Positions 17,626-25,516 of a stretch of 64,000 bases of DNA are shown piece by piece. The stretch spans positions 1 through 64,000 of the forward strand of contig JAGKWY010000016.1 in the NCBI GenBank assembly GCA_021151625.1, given 5' to 3'. The first letter of the stretch is position 1, and each line of letters opens with the position of its first letter. The DNA comes from Gammaproteobacteria bacterium (GTDB taxonomy: Bacteria; Pseudomonadota; Gammaproteobacteria; Pseudomonadales; Cellvibrionaceae). Made by a program: the position numbers and the translations under genes. A model generated the notes under the pieces. That model was not told where the DNA came from, did no database searches, and saw only the letters and a program-made list of their open reading frames with translations.

Positions 17626-18120
17626 TCAACCTTTATCCTCTTCGCTCCATTTATTAATAGGCTTTGTGTTTAATATATAAAAAATTGATTTTCGAATCTT
17701 ATATGAATTGCCTTGATAGGTTACACATGTTCCTGTGTGATCGATATCATATATTTCCACTTCATTTTTATCACTTTCACCATAACCAACAGAGTCTGGA
17801 CTTAAAGTAACTCTTGCATATATCGGAGTTTTGCAAGACTTAACAGGACGACTCTTAATTGAAACAAGATCATAAATTAATCTTATTTTCGCAATACAAT
17901 CGCTTTTCCCCATACAACCAATTTTTACCGTGTAATCCTCCATACCTTCACCAATTATTGGTGCAGAATCTAAAGATCTTCGAAAAACGTTGGTGTCAGT
18001 GAAAACAATAGACACTTGACCACCTGAACTTTTTTGCGGGCTATTTTCTACAGCGAATAGTGTACTGACGTATAAGATGGTTGCTATAAATAATGACACA
18101 GTTGGAATAGTTAATTTCAT
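17626..18120 (-). CDS. Exported protein of unknown function (candidate immunity protein)
   Basis: A 164-residue product with a signal peptide (MKLTIPTVSLFIATILYVS, cleavage near LFA-VENS) and a beta-rich mature part with three Cys residues (IGCMGKSDCIAK, VKSCKTP, TGTCVTYQGN). The start chosen (18120) lies ten bases after the TGA of an upstream truncated frame (18131-18289); an upstream start would add eight residues. It is organised like its neighbours, with an exported small protein directly after a Cys-ending tail. No family is recognised. Confidence 0.6.
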   Translation of the reverse strand: MKLTIPTVSLFIATILYVSTLFAVENSPQKSSGGQVSIVFTDTNVFRRSLDSAPIIGEGMEDYTVKIGCMGKSDCIAKIRLIYDLVSIKSRPVKSCKTPIYARVTLSPDSVGYGESDKNEVEIYDIDHTGTCVTYQGNSYKIRKSIFYILNTKPINKWSEEDKG

Positions 18121-18130
18121 AAGAGCATTC

Positions 18131-18289
18131 TCAATTACAAGCATTATCTTTTGTTTTTTTGCAGAAGTAGGTAGAACTAGGTGTCCTAACCTTTACTTTT
18201 CCATCTTCGTAGTTTTTTCTTGTGGGCTCCCTTAATTTTTTAGCTGTTTTGGTTTCATTTCGAGTAGATCGATCTTCTTCCTTCAGCGC
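18131..18289 (-). pseudogene. Start-less tail fragment, possible displaced Rhs C-terminus remnant
   Basis: An open stretch of 52 codons plus stop, bounded upstream by TAA (18290-18292) and lacking ATG. It reads ...EEDRSTRNETKTAKKL, then KVKVRTPSSTYFCKKTKD and NACN. It ends ten bases before the start of an exported small protein. The Lys/Arg-rich, Cys-ending tail has the look of a toxin C-terminus cut off from its Rhs core. A chance open frame cannot be excluded. Confidence 0.4.
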
Positions 18290-18320
18290 TTAAGGACACA
18301 GGACTGCCTAACATTGAAAC

Positions 18321-18362
18321 CTAAAAAAATCCCCAAACAGCGAACTGCTCGGGGGCTTTTCA
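18321..18362 (-). terminator. Terminator after the 140-residue lipoprotein gene
   Basis: On the minus strand CCCCCGAGCAG, a TTCG tetraloop and CTGTTTGGGG are followed by a run of seven T. It lies 24 bases past the stop of the 18386-18808 gene. Confidence 0.85.
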
Positions 18363-18385
18363 TTTTCCACTAAAAAATAGTCTAA

Positions 18386-18808
18386 TTACTTATTTCTATG
18401 AGTACATGCATGACCATTAGGGTGAAAATCTAGTATTTTTCTTTCTTCATAGAGACTTTTCGGAAGGCTAAACTCTTCATAAGGAATAGTGGCGAAAACT
18501 TCTTCTCCAGGCTTCACATGAATCTCACAACCTTTAGGACAATAGCCGGTGTTAAAATCCTGTATTGGAAATTTTCTATCTCCTACAATCAAAAAAACTT
18601 CATCACTAGCCTGGTTAATTTTGTGTCCTTTATTTGGCCAATCCTCAGGGGTTAAGCAAACAGTAAAATTGGCATCGTTTTTAAAACTAAGATTTATTCT
18701 TTGCTGTTTAATATCATCTATATATTTATAATCGATAACAATCATTTTAGATTTAGTAACACAACCAAACAAAAAAGCGAAAAAAAATAGAATAGTAAAA
18801 TTTTTCAT
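18386..18808 (-). CDS. Small lipoprotein, candidate immunity partner of the Rhs metalloprotease-like tail
   Basis: A 140-residue product with a lipoprotein signal (FFFAFLFGC, Cys near 16). The mature part contains RINLSFKNDANFTVCLTPEDW, VFLIVGDRKFPIQ and a Cys pair CPKGCEIHVKPGEEVFATIP, which reads like an immunoglobulin-like or beta-sandwich domain. Its ATG lies two bases after the stop of the Rhs-tail frame, so translation is coupled, the usual layout of toxin and immunity genes. A lipoprotein would protect in the periplasm. No family is recognised. Confidence 0.65.
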   Translation of the reverse strand: MKNFTILFFFAFLFGCVTKSKMIVIDYKYIDDIKQQRINLSFKNDANFTVCLTPEDWPNKGHKINQASDEVFLIVGDRKFPIQDFNTGYCPKGCEIHVKPGEEVFATIPYEEFSLPKSLYEERKILDFHPNGHACTHRNK

Positions 18809-18810
18809 AA

Positions 18811-19647
18811 TTAATATACCAAATCCATTAAATGATCGGGATTATCGAGCGCTTTATCTGTACCCATCAGCTCTTGATAAGAATCTCTATTTGCGGGCAA
18901 CCCATGTTTATATGCATCTTTACCATTTGAACCCTCAATATCATGCAACCCTGCTGTGTGAAGAGACTCATGCCCAACCACTCTTGATAAATCGGACATT
19001 CCTGCTGAATTACCCGTGTTTACGACCATAATAGGTCCATTTCCTCTCACAAACGCAGCACCATTAGCAGATCCCCCCATGTTTTGATATGTTGAGGAAT
19101 CAACTGCATTAGCTATTTTCCCATCACTACCATCACTTCTTAATGCCCCTGCTCCTGAGCGCAAACTACCAGCAGCTTTATTAAGACCTTCTGCGGTATA
19201 TTTTCCTGCAATTCTTCCAAAACCGCCCAAGCCAAACTTTTGAAAAAAACCCAGTTTTTTTCCAGAAGCAAGTGTTGCGGCTGCCTTCTCTAACTTTTCT
19301 GCGCGTTTTTCCATTTTTGCAGCAGATTGTTGTTGAGCCTTATCAAACTTTTTCCATTTCTCATCAGTCCATCCACCACCTTGACCATACGCGCCAGTTG
19401 GGTCTGCCATGTTCACGGGATCATTCCCCACATACGCATACCAATTCATGTCGTCCTTGTAACCAACAGGATCCGTTTGCATAAAGCGACCTAGTGTCGG
19501 GCTGTAGAAACGGGCTTTGTAGTAATACAAACCTATTTCAGGAATCCAGGTTTGGCCGGTGTATTGAAAACGGCCAATGGTGTTTAGTTTTTGGATTCCG
19601 TATTCATCATAGGCATTGATAGATACACTGAAACCATATCGATCAAT
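18811..19647 (-). pseudogene. Orphan Rhs core end with metalloprotease-like C-terminus
   Basis: The open frame of 278 codons has no start at its beginning; it opens after TGA (19648-19650) and at once reads Rhs core (YDEYGIQKLNTIGRFQYTGQ, then GLYYYKARFYSPTLGRFMQTDP and the closing PVNMADPTG). The variable tail after DPTG (about 190 residues) has an Ala/Lys-rich helical stretch, a Gly-rich part and GHESLHTAGLHD, an HExxHxxGxxD zinc-protease motif. The N-terminal body of the Rhs protein is missing, so this is a displaced tail. Its junction with a duplicated LLM gene fragment lies at about 19680. Internal ATG starts (MQTDP) could still give a product. Confidence 0.8.
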
Positions 19648-19669
19648 TCACATAACCGGGCTATTAGAT

Positions 19670-19840
19670 TTATTCAGATATGGCAATTCTCTGCATATTA
19701 TGATGCTCTGCCAACCAAAATCGCTTAAACCCAAACGCATCCGCCGCCTGCGCATAAGCCACCGCATGGGTAAAACTATCGCACGGCGTTTCATTAACCC
19801 GCACCGCCGCGAGCTCAAGCAATGAAAATTCGACCGACAT
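19670..19840 (-). pseudogene. Duplicated 5' fragment of the LLM oxidoreductase gene
   Basis: The fragment encodes MSVEFSLLELAAVRVNETP and on to FWLAEHHNMQ, nearly identical to the first 53 residues of the intact gene at 14962-15954, then loses similarity at about 19680 and stops within four codons. It keeps the same ribosome site (GAGGTG-like) and upstream sequence, so its promoter may still fire towards the Rhs tail. Confidence 0.9.
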
Positions 19841-19910
19841 AATCACCTCACCCACTATTCAATCGCCCTATTCTACGAGCAATTTATTGGTTGGGGTTTT
19901 GGATTATTGA
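19681..19910. repeat. 230-bp direct repeat, copy B
   Basis: This is the partner of 15795-16024: ungapped, about 95% identical by eye, same orientation. The similarity ends sharply on both sides (after GGATTATTGA on the right, at TGGCAATTC on the left). Together the copies flank 3.66 kb of AT-rich accessory DNA. Confidence 0.9.
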
Positions 19911-20218
19911 ATTGTTGTGTAATAAGAGGTAATTACAGAGATGGCCGATATTTGTTATTTAAGTTACCTGAGCTTCAATTATATGAGCACCAGTAAGGTG
20001 CGCGTCGCGAAGCAAACCACCGTAGGTTTAATAAATGAGCAAAGCGAAAAGATATAAAGAGTAGAGCTATATGCCTTCCATACGAACTTGGCGCTGTATA
20101 TTACCCTGAATAGACTGATCTTTTTCAATTTTATAGAAACATAAAAATCAAAGATTAGTAAAAAAACTTATGTAATAAACTACTGCGCTACACACGCAAT
20201 AAACATCAGGAGTCGTAA
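19911..20218. other. AT-rich intergenic stretch, 308 bases
   Basis: No recognised gene. A 38-codon frame (19941-20057, beginning MADICYLSYLSF) has only a poor ribosome site and no recognisable content. The stretch lies just outside the direct repeat and before the small accessory frames on the plus strand. Confidence 0.5.
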
Positions 20219-20428
20219 ATGAAAATCCTTTCAACTGAATGGAAAGACAAAGAACGCACCTCAGATCGAGTATGTGCCTGTATGGTTTTTGTCATAAATT
20301 GAGTGCGGCTTTTACGCCCAAATAAAGAACATTTACTCCGAGAGCGAATAAAGCTGGAATATGAGAAAAAAAATCTAGCAATCGCCTCAGCACTTCGTGC
20401 CCCCAGTAACTTTAGTTCTTCTTCGTAA
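20219..20428 (+). pseudogene. Small open frame interrupted by one in-frame TGA
   Basis: ATG (20219) follows a good CAGGAG site and reads MKILSTEWKDKERTSDRVC up to a TGA at 20300-20302. The same frame continues at once with 41 more codons (VRLLRPNKEHLLRERIKLEY..., charged and helical) to TAA at 20426-20428. This fits a decayed 69-codon gene or two tiny frames, the second starting with GTG. No family is recognised. Confidence 0.3.
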
Positions 20429-20506
20429 ATATACTCCGTGAAAGGTCAATTTATAAACTGCAGTTTAACTGGGCGCCAGAGTGATGCAACTTTTAGGATT
20501 AATTAT

Positions 20507-20791
20507 ATGCAGTGGTTTGGAATAGAATATTCTTATTTTCTTTTAAGTGGGGCGGGTGCACTAGTCTTATTTTTCAAGATGCAAAGTGGGCGATCCAAAC
20601 CTGGAATTTCCATTTTGGGTTATATCCATCCGCCGTTAGAGAGCAATCCTTTTGGGAGAGTCTTAGAAGCTTTACTTTTTGCGTCTTTAGGCGCTTTATT
20701 GGGAACCATTATTGCTCAGCCGGTTAATCCTCAACAAGCTATTGCTGCAGGACTTGGATGGACTGGGTTGATCGGTAGCTTTTCCAAGTAG
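20507..20791 (+). CDS. Small membrane protein of unknown function
   Basis: A 94-residue product with two or three hydrophobic segments (FLLSGAGALVLFF, ALLFASLGALLGTIIA, AIAAGLGWTGLIG) and a polar loop NPFGR between. The ATG at 20507 has AGGA about nine bases upstream; the longer frame from a GTG at 20438 has no such site. It is the first gene of a tight plus-strand set (seven bases before the next gene). Unrecognised. Confidence 0.55.
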   Translation: MQWFGIEYSYFLLSGAGALVLFFKMQSGRSKPGISILGYIHPPLESNPFGRVLEALLFASLGALLGTIIAQPVNPQQAIAAGLGWTGLIGSFSK

Positions 20792-20798
20792 GTGATTT

Positions 20799-21269
20799 AT
20801 GGCTAACAAAGAAAATAATACAACTGAAGTTGATATTAATTCCTTAGCAGTATCTATCTTAAACGAAGAAAAGATACATTCCGCCGAGTATTTTGAATAC
20901 AGAGAAAATGTATCAAAATTTATTGGATTTCTTAAAGACAGAGAAGAGATTAACGATAAAGTTACCATTTTAAAAGAAAAACTGTTATCTCTTGAGGCCC
21001 TTGAAAAACAAGAAGACAAAACCTCAAAAATATCTTCGTTCATATCTTTAGGAGCAATAAGTTCAGCTGCTATATTTGCAAGCATATCTCAAGATATGTA
21101 TCCAGTTGGAATAATATCAGCAATTGCCGTTTTGGTTTCGGCAATCGGCTATTCAAAAAAAATCACACTGGATAATAAAGAAGTTATTTTAGCCAAAGAA
21201 ATTGCAACCTTAGTCACTGAAGTGTTGAACAAAGAAAAAAATATCAGATCCAAAAAACAAGAGAAGTGA
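20799..21269 (+). CDS. Coiled-coil protein with a two-helix membrane hairpin, unknown function
   Basis: A 156-residue product. Residues 1-75 are charged and helical (EEKIHSAEYFEYRENVSKF, KVTILKEKLLSLEALEKQ), then come two hydrophobic helices (SSFISLGAISSAAIFASIS and YPVGIISAIAVLVSAIGYS) and a charged helical tail. The layout resembles SLATT-type membrane proteins linked to nucleotide-signal defence systems, but I cannot confirm membership. The ribosome site AGGTGA overlaps the upstream stop. Confidence 0.55.
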   Translation: MANKENNTTEVDINSLAVSILNEEKIHSAEYFEYRENVSKFIGFLKDREEINDKVTILKEKLLSLEALEKQEDKTSKISSFISLGAISSAAIFASISQDMYPVGIISAIAVLVSAIGYSKKITLDNKEVILAKEIATLVTEVLNKEKNIRSKKQEK

Positions 21270-21356
21270 GTGCTATAAGAATCAACCCCACTAACTTTGG
21301 CATCATTGCCAAAATTGCAGGATCACAGCCACCTATAGAAAGATTAGGGAAAAAGC

Positions 21357-22091
21357 ATGCAGTCGCCACCAAAAATACTAACTCCACTTGGAATTATATT
21401 TCTTTTTGTGACTCTATCTGAGGCCATTTTGGGCGTTGGAATTTCGCAAACAAACTCATGGATTCAAGTTGTTTTGGCTGTATTTGCTTGCATTTTTCCA
21501 AGTGGCGTAGCTGCAGCTTTTTTCTATATTCTTTACCACCGACCTGAAAATTTCTATGCACCAAAAGATTTCGCCGGTGATGCATCTTACTTGGAAAGCA
21601 TGAAAGAGGCTCGAGCCATTAGAATACAGCGTTACTCTGAAGCAGCTCTCAACATTCAGCACACAGTAGAGGAAGGCGTGCGCTCAGCCACCATGAGACC
21701 AGAGCTTAGCGATCCAACACAACGCAATGTAATTGTTGCTGAAGAGGTTGAGCGAATCAGTAAGGAACTAAAAGGCACATTTGTTACAATCGACCTTTCC
21801 AAGTTTGAAAAAAACATGGGTGAAATCACGCTACCCATAGCAGCATATGACACACTTAATGATCTCACTGATGAAATCTTCTTTGTTCTTCAAGGCCATG
21901 TACGCCCCTTTGCTTACGGTTATGATTGGTTGCTTCGCAACAAAGAAACGAAAGAAGTTATTATTAGTAGGCGTGTACTTGAAAAAATTCCTGTTGGGCG
22001 ACCTGCACCTGATATGCGCTCGTTAAAAGAGCTAGGTATTATTGGGGGAATGGAACTAGAGGTAATTCCGCCTAATAAGCGAAACGTCTGA
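21357..22091 (+). CDS. Two-helix membrane protein with possible C-terminal ubiquitin-like domain
   Basis: A 244-residue product. Two N-terminal membrane helices (LGIIFLFVTLSEAILGVGI and IQVVLAVFACIFPSGVAAAF) are followed by a cytoplasmic helical linker (about 70-150) and an 80-residue C-terminal domain (about 155-240). That domain's pattern (ITLPIAAYDTLNDLTDEIFF, then YGYDWLLRN, then LKELGIIGGMELEVI) looks like a beta-grasp/ubiquitin-like fold. The ATG follows AGGGA by seven bases. It lies 87 bases after the coiled-coil gene and is ended by the terminator at 22110. Unrecognised. Confidence 0.6.
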   Translation: MQSPPKILTPLGIIFLFVTLSEAILGVGISQTNSWIQVVLAVFACIFPSGVAAAFFYILYHRPENFYAPKDFAGDASYLESMKEARAIRIQRYSEAALNIQHTVEEGVRSATMRPELSDPTQRNVIVAEEVERISKELKGTFVTIDLSKFEKNMGEITLPIAAYDTLNDLTDEIFFVLQGHVRPFAYGYDWLLRNKETKEVIISRRVLEKIPVGRPAPDMRSLKELGIIGGMELEVIPPNKRNV

Positions 22092-22109
22092 CAACCAACG
22101 AAGACATGT

Positions 22110-22142
22110 AAAAACATTAACGATATGCTTAATGTTTTTTTA
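22110..22142 (+). terminator. Terminator of the three-gene membrane module
   Basis: AAACATTAA (22112-22120) pairs with TTAATGTTT (22129-22137), followed by a run of T, 20 bases past the stop at 22091. Confidence 0.8.
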
Positions 22143-22224
22143 GAGGACTTACCAAGTTATCGACAAAGTCCGACGCTTGGAAGCCTGTTTCACGAGGTAC
22201 ACCCAACAACTATTTACATTCAAC

Positions 22225-22263
22225 AAAAAAGCCCACCCGTTTCACAACGAGTGGGCTTTTTTA
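22225..22263 (-). terminator. Terminator after the alpha-xylosidase gene
   Basis: AAAAAAGCCCAC and GTGGGCTTTTTT arms enclose CCGTTTCACAACGA, forming a bidirectional terminator. On the minus strand it closes the xyloglucan gene set 32 bases past the stop at 22295. Confidence 0.85.
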
Positions 22264-22294
22264 TTACTAACAACAGATCAAACAACGAAATAAA

Positions 22295-25279
22295 TTATTT
22301 CGCTAATTTCACCGCTATAGCTTTTCCAGCATAGTCGATAGTCTCTTGTGGAGCTGCATCGAAGTTTGCTGCGTCTTTGCTTGGGCCGGAGTGGAAGCGG
22401 ACGCTGATTTTGCGTTCGTTAGCCATGCCGGTGAAGCCGCCTACGCGGTCACCGATGGTGACTGTGCCGGTGGCGTCGTCGTAGCTTACAGGAATGCGTG
22501 ACCATTCACCTTGTTCGTATTTCACTGAGCGACCGTCGTCTTCGTAAATTTCGAAGTTGCCGTTAGCGCCGGTGTAAATATTCAAGGTGATTGGAGCATT
22601 CAAGCCTTCGTCAGTGTGTTGGATCAACGGACCAGTTGGAACGATTGAGCCCGCTTTTACGAACAGCGGCATTTGCGACAGAGGTGCATCGGCTTTAATG
22701 GTTTGACCGCCCGTTAATTTTTCACCGGTGTAGAAGTTGTACCAGTCTGCGCCTGCCGGCAAGTACACATCGCGCGCGCGCGCTTTATCTTCATACACTG
22801 GGTTTACCAAAAACGCTGGGCCAAACATGTATTGGGTGTTGATGTTCCAACCCGCTTTATCGTTCGGGAAATCCATCACTAATGGACGCATAATGGTGCC
22901 GTCTTTGTGATAGGAATCGCCCGCCAATGTATAGATGTACGGCATCAAGCGGTAACGCAACTTGATGTAATTCTCGAGGGTGTTGTACACCTCGGTACCT
23001 TCATCTGCCAGGCTGAAAATTTCGCGGTACGGGAATTGGCCGTGTGAACGGAACAGAGGCACGAATGCGCCGAACTGGAACCAACGCACGTTCAACTCTT
23101 GCCAATCTGCAACCAGTTCTGGTTTCAAATCGTGAATGTTGTGCGCTTCACCGCCGTTCTTGGTACCCCAGCGATATTTATCTTCCGGCGTAAAACCACC
23201 GATATCAAAACTCCAGTTAGGCACACCGGAAATACCCACGCTTACACCCGCAGCTACTTGCTCTTTCAGGTTTTCCCAACGCGATGAAGTGTCACCACTC
23301 CAGAAGGCAGAACCAGTACGCTGCAAACCACCGAATGCGGAGCGCGTCAAAATAAATGAACGTTTTTCCGGATCAGTTTTGCGCTCACCTTCGTACACCG
23401 CCGTCGCATTTGGAATCGCGTAGGAGTTGAAATACTCTGCACCGGAACCAATGCCCTGCTCGTGGCTGATTAACTCCTTACGCTTGGTGAATGACAGGTT
23501 GGAGTGGATATCCGGCTCTGCCGCATCCAGCCACCAGGCATCGAAACCTTTGGAATTTAACTTCTCGTTAATTTGCTTCCAGAAAATTTCTTGCGACTCT
23601 TTCGGGTAAGGATCATAGAAAGCATTCAAATAACCTGGGCCGATCCAGTCGAGATTTTTCTCGTCCAGATTTTTATTAAACATATAACCCTTCGCGTTCA
23701 ACTCTTTGTAGTTGTCGGTAGTCGGGTAAAATTTCGGCCATACCGAAATCATAATGTTACCGTTCATTGCATGAATCTTATCGTTCATAGCTTTGGCATC
23801 GGGGAAGAATTTTTTATCGAAATCGTGGCTGCCCCAGGCATTTTCCGGCCAGTAAGACCAATCCAGAACAATGTTGTCGATCGGGATTTTTTTATCGCGA
23901 TAGTATTTAAAGGTGTTAACGATTTCATCTTGCGTTTTGTAACGCTCGCGGCTTTGCCAGAAACCATATACCCATTTTGGCAACATTACTGCTGCGCCGG
24001 TCAGGTCGCGATAGCCGGCAACCACGTCATCTTTGTTGGAGCCGATTACAAAGTAGTAATCAATCGCCTTACCGGTTTCAGAGGCCAGCGACAACTCGCC
24101 CTGCTCTTCTTTTGGCATTGGGTCCAGATGAGTCAAACGGAAGAAACCACCACCCACAGTCCAATCCACTTTAATGGATTTTTTCTCACCCGCTTTCAGC
24201 TCGGTGTTGTAAGTGTGCCACCAGGGGTTCCAGTTCATGCGCCAGCGATCCAATACCAACTCGCCGCCCACATAAAGTTTTGCATAACCCGAGTTATACA
24301 TTTTGAAACGATGGATACCAGCTTCATCGGTCAGCACGCTACCTTCCCATTCGATGCGCAGATTTTTTGCATCTTTCACTTCATCCGGGAACGGAATTTC
24401 GCGCACGCTGTTATTGCTAAAGAATTGGTAATTCAAATCCGCTTCAACGCGCGTCAGTAATAATTTGTCGCCATCGTAATAACGTGCGGTCAAACCACCT
24501 TCTTTGCCTTCAGCATCAAACAATTTCAACGAAACGTTTAATGGCTGCGTCTCGCGTGGATCACCAAAACGCGAAATGGAATTGTTATCCCAAAGCACGC
24601 CGTAGTTTTTGCTGGAAACAACAAAAGGAATAGTTTTGGCGAGGTTGTAGGTGGTTAACTCCACGTTTTCACCGGAGTAGTTCACCTGGCCATTTTGATG
24701 CTGGCCCAAACCGAAATAGCCTTCATCGCTGCCACGGTTAAATTCCTGGCGCAAAGCAAATGAATCTGCATCCGGCTTGATGGGATCGCCAATCACTTCG
24801 CTAAAGGTGCCGCGATTCTCTTCTTTCAGCAGAACGTTGCCCTGCGCATCGCGGAAACTCACAGTGCCATCCACCAGAGATACTTCTGCGCTGGCTTGCG
24901 CAGTTTTCAATACCAGTTTGTCGCCGGCCTGGTCTGCAGTGAACTGCACATTGCCCGCTGGCTTGGCAACCACTTGAATAGATTCTGGAACCACATTGAA
25001 ATCGACGCCCGGCAATGCGGTGACACGAATAATTTTTTCGCTAATCACTTGCAAGCGCACTTTTTTAACCTGGCCTTCCGGCAGGGTTAAAATCACACCG
25101 TCAGCAGTTTTTTCAACTTGTGCCAGCGCCTTAACCTGTTCAGCCGGTGCTGGTGTCGCGGTTGCAGTTTCACTGCCGGATTGTTTTGAGCAGGCTTGCA
25201 ACAGAGCGACCGAAGCCATCCCTATAACGCAATGCGTGATCACGGCTTTTTTAGAAAGCCCTTTGAATGCAGATAACAT
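22295..25279 (-). CDS. xyl31A: GH31 alpha-xylosidase with PA14 insert (Xyl31A-type lipoprotein)
   Basis: A 994-residue glycoside hydrolase family 31 enzyme. A lipoprotein signal (VALLQAC, Cys near 30) suggests outer-membrane anchoring. The N-terminal beta-sandwich is interrupted by a PA14-type domain (about 275-385; FFSNNSVREIPFP, GIHRFKMYNSGYAKLYVGGE). The catalytic barrel shows PIDNIVLDWSYW and WWLDAAEPD, whose Asp near 585 is the nucleophile position, and SGDTSSRWENL. The C. japonicus enzyme with this PA14 layout releases xylose from the non-reducing end of xyloglucan oligosaccharides. It is the last gene of the cluster GH95, TonB receptor, GH35, GH31. Confidence 0.93.
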   Translation of the reverse strand: MLSAFKGLSKKAVITHCVIGMASVALLQACSKQSGSETATATPAPAEQVKALAQVEKTADGVILTLPEGQVKKVRLQVISEKIIRVTALPGVDFNVVPESIQVVAKPAGNVQFTADQAGDKLVLKTAQASAEVSLVDGTVSFRDAQGNVLLKEENRGTFSEVIGDPIKPDADSFALRQEFNRGSDEGYFGLGQHQNGQVNYSGENVELTTYNLAKTIPFVVSSKNYGVLWDNNSISRFGDPRETQPLNVSLKLFDAEGKEGGLTARYYDGDKLLLTRVEADLNYQFFSNNSVREIPFPDEVKDAKNLRIEWEGSVLTDEAGIHRFKMYNSGYAKLYVGGELVLDRWRMNWNPWWHTYNTELKAGEKKSIKVDWTVGGGFFRLTHLDPMPKEEQGELSLASETGKAIDYYFVIGSNKDDVVAGYRDLTGAAVMLPKWVYGFWQSRERYKTQDEIVNTFKYYRDKKIPIDNIVLDWSYWPENAWGSHDFDKKFFPDAKAMNDKIHAMNGNIMISVWPKFYPTTDNYKELNAKGYMFNKNLDEKNLDWIGPGYLNAFYDPYPKESQEIFWKQINEKLNSKGFDAWWLDAAEPDIHSNLSFTKRKELISHEQGIGSGAEYFNSYAIPNATAVYEGERKTDPEKRSFILTRSAFGGLQRTGSAFWSGDTSSRWENLKEQVAAGVSVGISGVPNWSFDIGGFTPEDKYRWGTKNGGEAHNIHDLKPELVADWQELNVRWFQFGAFVPLFRSHGQFPYREIFSLADEGTEVYNTLENYIKLRYRLMPYIYTLAGDSYHKDGTIMRPLVMDFPNDKAGWNINTQYMFGPAFLVNPVYEDKARARDVYLPAGADWYNFYTGEKLTGGQTIKADAPLSQMPLFVKAGSIVPTGPLIQHTDEGLNAPITLNIYTGANGNFEIYEDDGRSVKYEQGEWSRIPVSYDDATGTVTIGDRVGGFTGMANERKISVRFHSGPSKDAANFDAAPQETIDYAGKAIAVKLAK

Positions 25280-25310
25280 GTCTGAGTCCTCGTTCTGCGT
25301 TTTTTAAAAT

Positions 25311-25389
25311 TTTTAATCCCCCCTAGCCCCCCTTTTTCAAAGGGGGGAATAACTCCCTTTCAAAAAAAGTACAGAGAGGTTTGATTAAC
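25311..25389. repeat. C-rich palindromic repeat, copy 2
   Basis: It begins TTTAATCCCCCC, contains the hairpin CCCCCCTTTTTCAAAGGGGGG (about 25326-25347) and ends GAGAGGTTTGATTAA, so the termini are roughly inverted. It lies upstream of the alpha-xylosidase start in the gap to bgl35A, where it may act as a hairpin between the two cistrons. Confidence 0.7.
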
Positions 25390-25460
25390 CTGGCTTATTT
25401 AAAAAATATTTTTTACATTCCAATTGCTTGTGCTTACACAACCCCTACCTCTATCCAACT

Positions 25461-25516
25461 TTTCCAAGAGGGAGTCCCAACTCCCCCTTTGAAAAAGGGG
25501 GCCGGGGGGATTTAAT
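25461..25516. repeat. C-rich palindromic repeat, copy 3 (reverse orientation)
   Basis: Its reverse complement reads AATTAAATCCCCCCGGCCCCC, then TTTTTCAAAGGGGG, matching copies 1 and 2. The TAA stop of the GH35 gene (25512-25514) lies inside its outer TTAA, so the repeat borders directly on, or supplied, the end of that gene. Copies 2 and 3 face each other 71 bases apart. Confidence 0.65.

Noticed and set aside
19941..20057. 38-codon frame near the right direct repeat
   Set aside because: Weak ribosome site, no similar pattern known to me, and too short to judge; recorded only within the intergenic entry.
23573..24460. 295-codon frame opposite the alpha-xylosidase gene
   Set aside because: It is antisense to a clear GH31 gene with its motifs; the composition is what reversing that gene gives.
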